64,000 nucleotides of DNA from assembly GCA_963815445.1 (NCBI GenBank), contig CAWFGV010000011.1, forward strand, positions 310,001-374,000, in the 5' to 3' direction. A program made the translations under genes and the position numbers. The stretch comes from JANLYC01 sp963815445. GTDB lineage: Bacteria; Actinomycetota; Actinomycetes; Propionibacteriales; Nocardioidaceae. The notes under the pieces are model-generated. The model was not told where the DNA came from. It ran no database searches and worked only from the letters and a program-made list of their open reading frames with translations. This document shows, one piece after another, positions 41,861 to 50,510 of this stretch. The first letter of the stretch is position 1, and each line of letters starts with the position of its first letter.

Positions 41861-41910
41861 TTGAGCGTGCGCCTGCCGGCGGCTTGCGCCGCCGGCAGGC
41901 TTCGCTCAAT
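41860..41910. terminator. Long palindrome between dinB and the L,D-transpeptidase gene
   Basis: ATTGAGCG (41860-41867) pairs with CGCTCAAT (41903-41910), and GCCTGCCGGCGGC (41871-41883) with GCCGCCGGCAGGC (41888-41900) around a TTGC loop. It overlaps the stop of the leftward gene and should terminate both converging transcripts. Confidence 0.8.
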
Positions 41911-42718
41911 CCCAGTCCCCGTACACGGTGACGATCAGCGGCTTCTCGTTGGTCATCATCCAGAGCTGTCGGGCATCCTCGATGTACATGTTGATGCACC
42001 CGTGGCTGTGGTCGTAGAACGGGTCGGTCATGAACCCCGAACCGTGCAACGCCTCGCCGCCGTCGAAGAACTGGGAGTACGGCATCGGGCTGCCGTCGTA
42101 CGTCGCCGACTTGTGGTCCACATCGCGGTAGTAGACCGTGTGCGTTCCGATCCGGGTCTGGTGGTCGGACGAGCCGCCGCGGACCAGCCAGGTGTTGCGG
42201 TACGAGCCGTCCTTGAGCAGCACGACCTGGTGCATGGACCGGTCGTAGCACGCGTGCCAGCCCGCGCGGCGGCAGATCTTGGGGATCTGACCCCGCTGCC
42301 GGATCGTGTCTCGCAGCAGGTGTGCCCAGGTCACGTGGTTGGCCACGCCGAACGCCGTCAAACCCTCCCGGCGCTGGTAGCGCGTCACGGCAGCCTTGGT
42401 CAGACTCCCGAACGTCCCGGTCACCGAGCCCCGGTACACGCCCGCCCAGCGCAACCGGTACTGCAGCTCACGGACGTGGGCGATCTTGTAGACGCCCTGG
42501 TCCGACATCCCGTCCCGCACGATCTCGCGGGCGAAGCGGTCGCGCATCGAGAAGGTATGACGCGGCGCTGCCGCCTGCGTCTGGATGCCGGTCGAGGTGG
42601 TGACGGCGAGGCCTGGCCTCGTTGCGGTCGAGGCCGTGGGCGCGCCCGCGGCGGGCGTGCCGGCCAGCAGGCCGACGCCGATCGTGGTTGCGGTGAGGAC
42701 CCCCAAGAACTTATGCAC
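41906..42718 (-). CDS. L,D-transpeptidase (YkuD family) with peptidoglycan-binding domain
   Basis: 270 residues from GTG 42716-42718, with GAAGGAAGA upstream. Signal peptide about 1-25 (FLGVLTATTIGVGLLAGTPAAGA). A PG-binding-1-like repeat at about 80-125 (VRELQYRLRWAGVYRGSVTG) is followed by an L,D-transpeptidase domain (about 155-268). That domain ends in the active-site motif FYDHSHGCINMYIEDAR (His, Cys). It makes 3-3 cross-links between stem peptides in the wall. The leader runs from a TAGGCT -10 at 42807-42802. Confidence 0.89.
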   Translation of the reverse strand: MHKFLGVLTATTIGVGLLAGTPAAGAPTASTATRPGLAVTTSTGIQTQAAAPRHTFSMRDRFAREIVRDGMSDQGVYKIAHVRELQYRLRWAGVYRGSVTGTFGSLTKAAVTRYQRREGLTAFGVANHVTWAHLLRDTIRQRGQIPKICRRAGWHACYDRSMHQVVLLKDGSYRNTWLVRGGSSDHQTRIGTHTVYYRDVDHKSATYDGSPMPYSQFFDGGEALHGSGFMTDPFYDHSHGCINMYIEDARQLWMMTNEKPLIVTVYGDWD

Positions 42719-43049
42719 TGTTCTTCCTTCTTCGTAAGCACGTGGCGTGCGGTGACTGAAACGGACCGAAGCAGTTCTGGCCGGTGTTACCCGGTCGGCC
42801 TAGCCTAGAACCCACCCTGCGGCGTTTCCCCTTCCCGGCGATCGGTGGACACCGAGGCGTCACCAGCTTGTTCTCAGCGGGCACAGGTTCAACACAGACA
42901 CGGCTGGGCACAGAACTCACAGACAGCACTGGCTGCCTGTATATGTACTGACGTCCGGGAGACCAATTTGGTTGGCTGGGTTTCGTAGGTCATCAACCGC
43001 GCTTAGACTGAGGTCAACGACCCGACACACCCCTCGTCGGTGGGAGGAC
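42719..43049. other. 331-bp divergent promoter region (L,D-transpeptidase / DUF3040)
   Basis: Holds a leftward -10 TAGGCT (42807 to 42802) for the transpeptidase and a rightward TAGACT (43004-43009) for the DUF3040 gene. Also a short palindrome ACCAATTTGGT (42963-42973) that could be an operator. No gene seen. Confidence 0.45.
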
Positions 43050-43448
43050 ATGGTGCCGCTCTCTGAAGAAGAGCAGCGTCTGCTGGAGCAGATGGAAGAA
43101 GCGCTCGCCGCTGAGGATCCGAAATTCGCCTCAGCGCTGCGTGGTGCGGCCTCACGGGCGCGCCACAAGCGCATCACGTTCGGCGCCGTCGCTGGGTTCC
43201 TGGCCGGAATCGCGATCTTGATGACCGGCGCTGTGCAGATGAAAACATATGTCGCGGTTGGCGGATTTCTCGTCATGCTCGGCTGTGCGTACCTCGCCCT
43301 GACGAACTGGCGCAAGATGTCTGAGCCCGAACTACCTGACAACGTCCACCCCATCGGCAAGGGCAAGAGCGGCCACGTCCCCAGCAAACAGGCCGGCTTC
43401 ATGAACCGCATGGAGGACCGCTGGCGTCGTCGTCGCGACGACTACTGA
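43050..43448 (+). CDS. DUF3040 family membrane protein
   Basis: 132 residues from ATG 43050 (GGGAGG just upstream; the GTG one codon later is an alternative). N-terminus MVPLSEEEQRLLEQMEEAL is the family signature. Two membrane helices follow at about residues 51-71 (FGAVAGFLAGIAILMTGAVQ) and 76-97 (VAVGGFLVMLGCAYLALTNW), and the tail is basic. Widespread in actinobacteria next to the mraZ/dcw region; function unknown. A TAGACT -10 lies 40 bp upstream. Confidence 0.84.
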   Translation: MVPLSEEEQRLLEQMEEALAAEDPKFASALRGAASRARHKRITFGAVAGFLAGIAILMTGAVQMKTYVAVGGFLVMLGCAYLALTNWRKMSEPELPDNVHPIGKGKSGHVPSKQAGFMNRMEDRWRRRRDDY

Positions 43449-43569
43449 GTCCCGATCGCACCACCCGTACCACCCGGCTGGACCGTTCAGGTCCAGCCGT
43501 TCGTTTGTCGGTGCGGAGTCGAGGACGACACCGGGTGCCCTGGTGTCGTGACCTGGACGGCGCGGGGGG

Positions 43570-45885
43570 CTACTCATCGACGGAACGGACCCGGGGCAGG
43601 CGCTCGCGCAGCCCCCGCCACCCGTTGCGAAGGTCCGGCAGCAACGAGGCCGGCCACAGCAGCGCCCGCACCCGCTGGCGAGGCTCGGCCCGGCGGGAGA
43701 TCACCGCCATCACCTCACGGGCGTCAGACGCAGGCGCTGACCCGGCCGGCAGCGATGTCGCATAGCGCGACCGCTCCACGACAAGGGCCAACCGGGACAG
43801 GGCGGCCAGTGCTGCTTCGTCGCCCTCGAGCATCGGCTCGACCGCACGTCGCCGGGCGCGCGGCGTCATCGAGCCGGTCCAGGGCAGCCGGAGGTCAAGA
43901 ACGTGGTCCCGAAGCTCGACCCACGCCGACTCAGCGGCCGAGCCGGCCTCGACAGGTCGCGTCATTCGTCGCCGCCGGATCCCGAGCCGTGTGACGGCCG
44001 GAAGTATCGCGAGGACCAGGACCAGCACACCGACGAGCCACCACCGGGACGGGATCGAGCCACCGCTGCTCGGCCCGGACGTGCCACCCGCCACTGGGTC
44101 AGCCGTCGTGCGGGCGGTGTCGCGCGGCTTCTGTGAAGGCGCTGTGCTCTCGCTGGCGGTCACGGTCGGGCTGGTCGGGACCTGGTTGGGATCGAAGGGA
44201 GGCGCCCAGGGCGGATAAGGGGCCCCGACGTCGGGCGTCGGGTCGAACAGCACCCAACCGATGCCGTCGAAGTAGAGCTCGGTCCACGAGTGCATGCTGT
44301 CGGACGTGAACACCCAGCCGTCGGAGTCGAGGCGTTCGGGCTTGAGCAAACCGACGACCACCCGCGAGGGGATGCCAAGCTCACGGGCCATCATGGCCAT
44401 CGTGGCCGAGAAGTGCTGGCAGAAGCCCCTGCGCTTCGTCAGGAACTTCTGCATCGCCTGATAGCCGTACCCGTACCCGCTGTTGAGGTCATAGGTGAAC
44501 TCGTTGCTGTCGCGGAACCAGCTCTGCAACATCTGCGCCTGCTGGTAGTGACTGCTGGCGTCGCTCGTCACGGCACGCGCCAGGTCTCCGACGATCGGCG
44601 GGACCCCGGTCGGGACCTTGCTGTAGCGACGGAGGATGTCGGCCGGAGGGCTTCCGGCGTTGACCAGCTGCTCCGACGTCGGCCTGACCACGGCATAGGC
44701 GGCGGTATACGGGGTCAGCGTCACAGCCGCCAGGTTGGTGTTGGCGGTGACTGTCTGGTCGGACGCCACATAGGACCAGTCCTGGTTGACCCCGACATTG
44801 CGAATGTCGTACGGCACCGGAAGCCAGGAGCTGTCACGGGGAAAGTCCGCCAACACAGCGATCCGCATCGAGTGGCTGCTGGTGGCCACGAAGCCCTCCA
44901 GACCGGTCGGCCCCGGCAGCACCGAGTTCGCGGGCTGCGTCTTGGACAGGTCGATCGGGCTGACCGTCCAGGCGTTCGGACCGGGCACGTCGAGGACACT
45001 GAGGCGCAGGTACTGCGGACGCACCTCTCCGGTCACCCGCAGCAGGTCGACGGGGTCCGGCCGTCGGAGGCTGTTGGCCAGGCTGACCATGGGGTCGGAG
45101 AAGCTCAACCGTTCACCGTTGCCGTTGCCACCCCGACCGCCGCCGTTGAGCAGGGTGGGGGAGAACACCGGCACGAACAGCGGGACGATCACCGCTGACG
45201 CCAGGGCCAGACTCGAGATGCGGCGTCCGGTCGCGGACAATCCCCTGGTGTCGATCGTGGTGTCCTGATCGGCAGCCAGGTTGCGGGCCACCAGCCTGCC
45301 CCAGTGCGCCAACCGGTCTCGTTCGTCGATCATCAGCATCGTGATGAAGCCCGCGGCACCCGGGAGGAACGCGAGGAACGGTACGCCGTTCGGCAGCGCT
45401 GCGACCGGGACCGAGTACAGAGCCAGCAGCGGCAGTCCGGCAAGGGGTACTCGGTGCAGGGTGACCCCGATGAAGTCCACGAGGACCGCGATCAAGCCGA
45501 TATAGAACACCACGAGCAAGGTCAGCCCGGGGCTCGGCGGAGCCGGCGCAGCGTACTTCTGGGCGATGTCCATGGCCGACCGGATCGATGCGTCGAGCTG
45601 GTCAAGAGTCTGGCTCGTCGGGACGAGGCCGAATTTCAGCTTCTCACCGTTGCCGATGAGGAGGATCTCGGCCAAGGCCAGCAGCTGTGCCGGAAGGATC
45701 ACGATCGCCGGGGCGCGGGCGGCTCGCAGGCCGACGCCGACCAGGACGACCAGACCGGAAACGAACGCGGCCGTGAAGATGAAGCTCTTCTCGGTCAGCG
45801 CCGGCAGGAAGGCGAACCCGGTGAGCACGGTCGCGACCCAGCCCAGCATGGCCATCCGGTGTCGCTCGTTGAGGTGAGCGCTCAT
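43570..45885 (-). CDS. Transglutaminase-like membrane protein (DUF3488/TgpA type)
   Basis: 771 residues. N-terminal ~200 residues hold about six membrane helices, followed by an extracytoplasmic region. The transglutaminase core lies at about 490-560, with Cys in KRRGFCQHFSATMAMMAREL, His in DSMHSWTELYFDG and Asp in WVLFDPTPD. A Ser/Thr/Pro-rich linker, a further membrane helix (WWLVGVLVLVLAILPAV) and a cytoplasmic C-terminal domain (DUF4129-like) complete it. The catalytic triad is present, so activity outside the cell is possible; substrate unknown. It overlaps the DUF58 gene by ATGA. Confidence 0.86.
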   Translation of the reverse strand: MSAHLNERHRMAMLGWVATVLTGFAFLPALTEKSFIFTAAFVSGLVVLVGVGLRAARAPAIVILPAQLLALAEILLIGNGEKLKFGLVPTSQTLDQLDASIRSAMDIAQKYAAPAPPSPGLTLLVVFYIGLIAVLVDFIGVTLHRVPLAGLPLLALYSVPVAALPNGVPFLAFLPGAAGFITMLMIDERDRLAHWGRLVARNLAADQDTTIDTRGLSATGRRISSLALASAVIVPLFVPVFSPTLLNGGGRGGNGNGERLSFSDPMVSLANSLRRPDPVDLLRVTGEVRPQYLRLSVLDVPGPNAWTVSPIDLSKTQPANSVLPGPTGLEGFVATSSHSMRIAVLADFPRDSSWLPVPYDIRNVGVNQDWSYVASDQTVTANTNLAAVTLTPYTAAYAVVRPTSEQLVNAGSPPADILRRYSKVPTGVPPIVGDLARAVTSDASSHYQQAQMLQSWFRDSNEFTYDLNSGYGYGYQAMQKFLTKRRGFCQHFSATMAMMARELGIPSRVVVGLLKPERLDSDGWVFTSDSMHSWTELYFDGIGWVLFDPTPDVGAPYPPWAPPFDPNQVPTSPTVTASESTAPSQKPRDTARTTADPVAGGTSGPSSGGSIPSRWWLVGVLVLVLAILPAVTRLGIRRRRMTRPVEAGSAAESAWVELRDHVLDLRLPWTGSMTPRARRRAVEPMLEGDEAALAALSRLALVVERSRYATSLPAGSAPASDAREVMAVISRRAEPRQRVRALLWPASLLPDLRNGWRGLRERLPRVRSVDE

Positions 45886-47192
45886 GCGGCTGGTCCCTCC
45901 TCACGAGCGCGCGCCTCGGCGGCGAAGTCGCGACCGAGGTCAGTCGTGCTCGCCAGGTCTCTCCACACCGACGGCAGCCTGTCCCCGGGGCCGGCCGCGA
46001 CCACGGCCCACCCGTTCTGTCGCAGGGCCAGCGCTTGCTGGTCGACGGGCAGCAGGTCGGCCTCGCCGACCCGGCCCGAGCGTGCCCAGGCGTCGACGTC
46101 GACGAGGACCGCCAGCGCCCGACTCGCCCCCGCGCGCAGCGTCGACAGTGCTGCCACGTCGGTAGGGGTCGTGGCCCCGAGGACGGCGATGACCAGGCCG
46201 GACGCGTTGCGTTCGGCGGAGGCCGCCGCGACGTTCGTGCGGGAGGAGGTGTTGATCACTGCGAGCGAGTCCATCAGCAGCTGCATCTCGACCGGTCCGC
46301 TCAGCCCCCGGTCATGCCAGGCGGAGTCGATACCTCGTGCCTCGTCGGTAAGGAGTCGGACGGTGAACCCCTGGTCGGCCAGGTGTGAACCGATCGACGC
46401 GCAGGCCGAAACGGCGTACTCGAACGACGACGCCGGTCCCGAGCCTCGATGGGCGACGCCGCGGGTGTCGAGCAGGAGTGTGGCCCGGCTCTGGAAGGGC
46501 TGCTCCTCGCGACGCACCATGAGCTCGTCGGTGCGCGCGGTCGAGCGCCAGTGGATGCGTCGCAGGTCGTCTCCGGTGCGGTACTCGCGCACGGTCACGT
46601 CCTCGGTTCCGGCGGCAGCGAAGGCGCGTGGCCGGTTGTCGCCCGTGCCGGACCAGTCACCGGACAGGCGGACAGGAGGAAGGGCCACGACCACCGGTGT
46701 GACGACGAGGGTCGCGCGCGCTGTGAATGCACGGTTCAGCTCGACGAAGCCGAACGGGTCGCTGAGCCGGACGGTCAACGGCCCGATCGGGTAACGCCCG
46801 CGCACCTCAGACCGCACGGTGTAGACCATCGAGCGCTGCCATCGCGGGCGGAGCTGGTCGAGGACGAACCGCGGACGGCTTCCGAGCACGTACGGGACCT
46901 GGTCCTCGAGCAGCATCAGCCCGGTCGGGACCCGCCCCGGGTTCTGCAAGTGCAGCGACACCGTTGCGGTCTGCCCGCTCTGGACCCGCGTAGGTGAGAT
47001 CTCCCGGGCGCACGACAGCAGGTAGCGTGCCCGGTTGGCCAGGAGCGCCGTGGCCATCGGTAGCACAACGAGCAGGAGCCCTACCCGAAGCAGGTCGCGC
47101 TGACCCAGCAGGATCGCGCACAAAGTCGCGGTGACGCCCGCGGAAAGGAACGCGCGTCCCCGCGTCGTCAGGGTCGAGAGGGCAGAGCGCAC
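45882..47192 (-). CDS. DUF58 domain-containing protein
   Basis: 436 residues from GTG 47190-47192, 7 bp after the stop of the MoxR gene. Two membrane segments near the N-terminus (FLSAGVTATLCAILLG and LRVGLLLVVLPMATALLAN) are followed by a beta-rich region and the DUF58/VWA-like core with RTGDDLRRIHWRSTARTDELMVRREE. This is the usual partner of MoxR ATPases and transglutaminase proteins; it may be a membrane-assembly or von Willebrand-type adaptor. Middle gene of the operon. Confidence 0.86.
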   Translation of the reverse strand: MRSALSTLTTRGRAFLSAGVTATLCAILLGQRDLLRVGLLLVVLPMATALLANRARYLLSCAREISPTRVQSGQTATVSLHLQNPGRVPTGLMLLEDQVPYVLGSRPRFVLDQLRPRWQRSMVYTVRSEVRGRYPIGPLTVRLSDPFGFVELNRAFTARATLVVTPVVVALPPVRLSGDWSGTGDNRPRAFAAAGTEDVTVREYRTGDDLRRIHWRSTARTDELMVRREEQPFQSRATLLLDTRGVAHRGSGPASSFEYAVSACASIGSHLADQGFTVRLLTDEARGIDSAWHDRGLSGPVEMQLLMDSLAVINTSSRTNVAAASAERNASGLVIAVLGATTPTDVAALSTLRAGASRALAVLVDVDAWARSGRVGEADLLPVDQQALALRQNGWAVVAAGPGDRLPSVWRDLASTTDLGRDFAAEARAREEGPAA

Positions 47193-47199
47193 CGATGCC

Positions 47200-48168
47200 T
47201 CAGTAGCGTTCCGTGGGCTGGGCGCCCTCAGGGACTGCGATCTGGCGCAACAGCGCCGTGATGACCTGGTCGGCGCCCCGGCCGCCCATCTGGGCTTCGA
47301 GGCCGGTGATGAGCCGGTGCGCCAGGACAGGTATGGCCAGCAGCTGGATGTCGTCGGGGATGACGTAGTCGCGCGCCTCGAGCGCTGCATGGGCGCGCGC
47401 GGCGCGGACCAGGTGCAGGCTGGCGCGTGGTGACGCGCCGAGCCGCAGGTCGGGGGAGCGACGAGTGGCCGAGGTGATGTCGATGGCGTAGTTCTTGACG
47501 GCCTCGGAGACGTGCACGCTGCGGACGATGTCGACGAGCTTGGCGATCTCAGCGGCGTCCGTCACCGGTTCGAGGTCGTCGAGCGGGTTCGCTGCGGAGT
47601 GTGAGTCGAGCATGGCGAGCTCAGACCGCTGGACGGGATAGCCCATCGAGACCCGAGCCATGAAGCGGTCCCGCTGCGCCTCCGGGAGCGGGTAGGTGCC
47701 TTCCATCTCGATCGGGTTCTGCGTGGCGATCACCATGAAGGGAGCGGAGAGCGGGTATGTCGTCCCGTCGACCGTGACCTGCCGCTCCTCCATGCACTCC
47801 AGCAAGGCGGACTGGGTCTTGGGGGACGCTCGGTTGATCTCGTCGCCGACCACGATGTTCGCGAAGACACCACCGGGCCGGAACTCGAAGTCGCGCGTGT
47901 CGCGGTTGTAGACCGAGACTCCGGTGACGTCAGAAGGGAGCAGGTCAGGCGTGAACTGGATGCGCTTGACCGTACAGTCGATCGACCGGGCGAGTGCCTT
48001 GGCGAGCATCGTCTTGCCGACGCCTGGCACGTCTTCGATGAGTAGGTGACCCTCGGCGAGCAGCACGGTCATCGCGGTGCGGACGACGTCGGGCTTGCCC
48101 TCGATGACTCGCTCGATGTTGTCGCTGACCCGGCCCGTCACCGAAGCCAGGGTGTCGAAACTACTCAT
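47200..48168 (-). CDS. MoxR-family AAA+ ATPase
   Basis: 322 residues from the ATG at 48166-48168, chosen because GGGGAG precedes it; upstream frame is not coding-like. Walker A IEDVPGVGKTMLAKAL (about 45-60), Walker B NIVVGDEINRASPKTQSALLECMEE, sensor 1 FMVIATQNPIEMEGTYPLPEAQ and sensor 2 region LRLGASPRASLHLVRAARA. MoxR ATPases act as chaperones for VWA/DUF58 proteins. First gene of the leftward MoxR-DUF58-transglutaminase operon, divergent from mraZ. Confidence 0.9.
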   Translation of the reverse strand: MSSFDTLASVTGRVSDNIERVIEGKPDVVRTAMTVLLAEGHLLIEDVPGVGKTMLAKALARSIDCTVKRIQFTPDLLPSDVTGVSVYNRDTRDFEFRPGGVFANIVVGDEINRASPKTQSALLECMEERQVTVDGTTYPLSAPFMVIATQNPIEMEGTYPLPEAQRDRFMARVSMGYPVQRSELAMLDSHSAANPLDDLEPVTDAAEIAKLVDIVRSVHVSEAVKNYAIDITSATRRSPDLRLGASPRASLHLVRAARAHAALEARDYVIPDDIQLLAIPVLAHRLITGLEAQMGGRGADQVITALLRQIAVPEGAQPTERY

Positions 48169-48673
48169 CGGTTTGCTCCCCTTGGTGGTGGCCGCCCACA
48201 TACGAATGTCCAGATCACCTGATCCGGAGGACTGCATCTTGGCAACCTCACGGCCTGCAGGCGATGACACAACGATAACGATGTGATGACGCGATAGCCG
48301 GTGCAGCGTGAAAGAGGCCGTCAGACCTCCGTTCACCCCCCGGACCTGCCCTCCCGACAGTACCTGCCGCCGGGTCAGCCACCCTCGCGCTGAGCGACGG
48401 CCGCATCGTCGGCTTTCGTCGGGCGAGTCCCCACTGCCCCCCACAACCGGCCGATCGCCCCCACGCCGATGCCATGGCTGCTCCCTGACTTGCGTTCGCG
48501 ACCCGTTCAGACCGATCGACGCGACTCGTCGTGAGATGGCGATGGCGCGTGCGTGGCGGTGGCGTTGGGGGATGGTCCGCGCGCCTGGTGACGCAGACAT
48601 GCGCGAATTCGCGTCCAAGTGGTGAATCGTGGGGTAGTGTGGAGCGCAGTGGAGGAAAGGGAGGTGGATTCAG
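48169..48673. other. 505-bp divergent intergenic region (MoxR operon / dcw cluster)
   Basis: No gene seen. The right end carries the mraZ operator and promoter (48619-48664). The middle is GC-rich and repetitive. The palindrome CGCGAATTCGCG is at 48602-48613. The leftward MoxR promoter is not obvious. Confidence 0.5.
48619..48654 (+). promoter_or_regulatory. MraZ operator and mraZ promoter
   Basis: Four GTGGNG repeats start exactly every 10 bp at 48619, 48629, 48639 and 48649 (GTGGTG, GTGGGG, GTGGAG, GTGGAG). MraZ autorepresses through such direct repeats. The -10 TAGTGT (48635-48640) sits between repeats two and three, so binding would occlude the promoter. Ribosome site GGGAGG is at 48659-48664. 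Confidence 0.82.
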
Positions 48674-49114
48674 GTGTTCTTGGGCACCCACACCCCCCGA
48701 CTGGACGACAAGGGCCGGATCTTCCTCCCGGCGAAGTTCAGGGACGAGTTGTCGGAGGGGCTAGTGGTCACACGAGGGCAGGAACGTTGCCTCTACGTCT
48801 GGCCGAGCGCTGAGTTCCGCACGTTCACCGACCAGCTGCGCAAGACGCCGGTCACCAACAAACCCGCGCGGGCGTTCATGCGCATGCTGTTCGCCGGGGC
48901 GTCAGCCGAGATGGCGGACCGGCAGGGGCGCGTCACGCTGCCGCCGATGCTGCGGGACTACGCAGGGCTGACCCGGGACTGCGTCGTCATCGGTGCCTAC
49001 AACCGGGTGGAGATCTGGGACATGGAGTCCTGGAACGCCTACAGCGCCGAGCAGGAACCGGCGTTCGCGGACTGGTCGGAGGAGGTGCTGCCCGTCGGCT
49101 CCGCTGAGGTCTGA
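48674..49114 (+). CDS. mraZ: Transcriptional regulator MraZ
   Basis: 146 residues from GTG 48674, with GGGAGG 9 bases upstream. Two SpoVT/AbrB-like repeats: FLGTHTPRLDDKGRIFLPAKFRDEL at the N-terminus and SAEMADRQGRVTLPPMLRDYAGL in the second half, each with the DxKGR/DxQGR turn. MraZ forms an octamer-like ring that binds direct repeats upstream of its own gene and represses the dcw operon. The matching repeats lie at 48619-48654. Confidence 0.93.
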   Translation: MFLGTHTPRLDDKGRIFLPAKFRDELSEGLVVTRGQERCLYVWPSAEFRTFTDQLRKTPVTNKPARAFMRMLFAGASAEMADRQGRVTLPPMLRDYAGLTRDCVVIGAYNRVEIWDMESWNAYSAEQEPAFADWSEEVLPVGSAEV

Positions 49115-49396
49115 CCCGCAACTGACGGCAACTGACCGGCAACTGATCCGGCAACCGTGCCGGTTCAACCGCCACACCCGTCCATCTGAGTTCTCACGAA
49201 ACCACCATCCAGAGTCCGACCGCGTCGTACGCCGAGGTCTCCGGACCGTTCCTCGCCCCAGCTGGCTCACCTTCCCCGGTGCCAGACGGGACTTGGAGCG
49301 GTCGGGGACCTGGGCGCACGAACACCACTCGGCCATCAGCACCACCGCGAAGCAACCCGAACCAGCCACCTGTCACACCAGCGAAGGGTCGACCGC
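49115..49396. other. 282-bp stretch after mraZ without a recognisable gene
   Basis: Begins with three imperfect direct repeats of GGCAACTGA (about 49122-49155). No clear -10 or hairpin seen; it probably contains a secondary promoter for the small ORF and rsmH, but none is convincing. Confidence 0.4.
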
Positions 49397-49549
49397 ATGT
49401 CCAGTTGGGGAGCTGTGGCTCACGAGGAGCCTCCCGTACGACGGGTCCGAGAAGAGGTCCGGGACGGTGTGGCGGTCGTCGTGTTCTCAGCGGTCATGTC
49501 TACAGCTGTCTCGGTCGCTGTACTGGTCCTCATGAAGCTCGCCGGCTGA
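49397..49549 (+). CDS. Small membrane protein ORF upstream of rsmH
   Basis: 50 residues from ATG 49397 to TGA 49547-49549. The first 24 residues are charged (HEEPPVRRVREEVRDG). The rest is one membrane helix (about 25-46, VAVVVFSAVMSTAVSVAVLVL) ending in KLAG. This resembles a single-pass peptide with a cytoplasmic N-terminus. It ends 7 bp before rsmH, so it would be cotranslated in the dcw operon. A spurious ORF is possible, but the sharp helix and operon position support it. Confidence 0.6.
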   Translation: MSSWGAVAHEEPPVRRVREEVRDGVAVVVFSAVMSTAVSVAVLVLMKLAG

Positions 49550-49556
49550 GACGCAC

Positions 49557-50510
49557 ATGTCCGAGCCTCGCCACACCCCGGTCCTGCTGGACCGGGTCGT
49601 TGCTCTGGTGTCACCCTCCCTTCAGGACGAGGGTGCGGTCCTGGTCGATGCGACGCTCGGCCTCGGTGGCCACGCGGAGGCAATCCTGGAAGCCTGCCCC
49701 CAGGCGCGGGTGATCGGCCTGGACCGCGACACCGAGGCGCTGGCCCTGGCCGGTGCGCGCCTCTCCCGGTTCGGCGCCCGGACCACGCTCCGCCACGCCG
49801 TCTATGACGAGATCGCCTCCGTCTTGGCCGATCTCGGCCTGTCCCGCGTCCAGGGCGTCCTGTTCGATCTGGGCGTGTCGTCCTTGCAGCTCGATGAGGC
49901 CGCCCGAGGTTTCGCCTACGCCCAGGACGCTCCGCTGGACATGCGGATGGATGCCACCACCGGCCCCACCGCCGCCGAGGTGCTCAATACGTACTCAGCG
50001 GCCGACCTGGCGCGGATCCTGTCGCGGTACGGCGAGGAGCGCTTCGCCCGCAGGATCGCACAGGTGATCGTTCGCGAACGCGAGCAGGCGCCGTTCGACA
50101 CGAGCGCACGTCTGGTCGACCTGGTGCGGGCGGCGATCCCGGCCGCGGCCCGGCGTACCGGCGGCAACCCGGCCAAGCGCACCTTCCAGGCCCTGCGGAT
50201 CGAAGTCAATGACGAGCTCGGCGCGCTCGAGCGGGCGCTGCCGGCCGCCGTCGACGCGCTGGCGATCGGCGGCCGCATCGTCGTGATGGCGTATCACTCG
50301 CTCGAGGATCGGTTGGCCAAACGCCTGCTCACGAGTCGTTCTCGGTCCACGGCTCCGCCGGACATGCCGATCGTTCCCGACGACCAGCTGCCCGATCTCC
50401 GCCTCATCACCCGGGGGGCCGAGAAGGCCGACGCGCAGGAGGTCGAGGCCAATCCGCGCGCGGCCTCGGTACGGGTCCGCGCCGCTGAGCGGCTGAGGAG
50501 GGCAGCATGA
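49557..50510 (+). CDS. rsmH: 16S rRNA (cytosine(1402)-N4)-methyltransferase RsmH (MraW)
   Basis: 317 residues. Opens RHTPVLLDRVVALV, then SAM motif VDATLGLGGHAEAILE, GLDRDTEALALA, GVLFDLGVSSLQLDEAARGFAY, DAPLDMRMD, NPAKRTFQALRIEVNDEL and AYHSLEDRLAKR, all typical of RsmH. It N4-methylates C1402 of 16S rRNA. Its stop overlaps the ftsL start by ATGA (50507-50510). Confidence 0.95.
   Translation: MSEPRHTPVLLDRVVALVSPSLQDEGAVLVDATLGLGGHAEAILEACPQARVIGLDRDTEALALAGARLSRFGARTTLRHAVYDEIASVLADLGLSRVQGVLFDLGVSSLQLDEAARGFAYAQDAPLDMRMDATTGPTAAEVLNTYSAADLARILSRYGEERFARRIAQVIVREREQAPFDTSARLVDLVRAAIPAAARRTGGNPAKRTFQALRIEVNDELGALERALPAAVDALAIGGRIVVMAYHSLEDRLAKRLLTSRSRSTAPPDMPIVPDDQLPDLRLITRGAEKADAQEVEANPRAASVRVRAAERLRRAA

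Noticed and set aside
41586..42251. Leftward open frame over the tandem repeats, with repeated AGARSIHKR-type peptides
   Set aside because: It is created by the 79-80 bp repeat and overlaps the transpeptidase gene in another frame; codon use is not protein-like.
48602..48613. Palindrome CGCGAATTCGCG as an operator
   Set aside because: A short self-complementary site in GC-rich DNA; no second copy nearby and the GTGGNG repeats explain regulation better.
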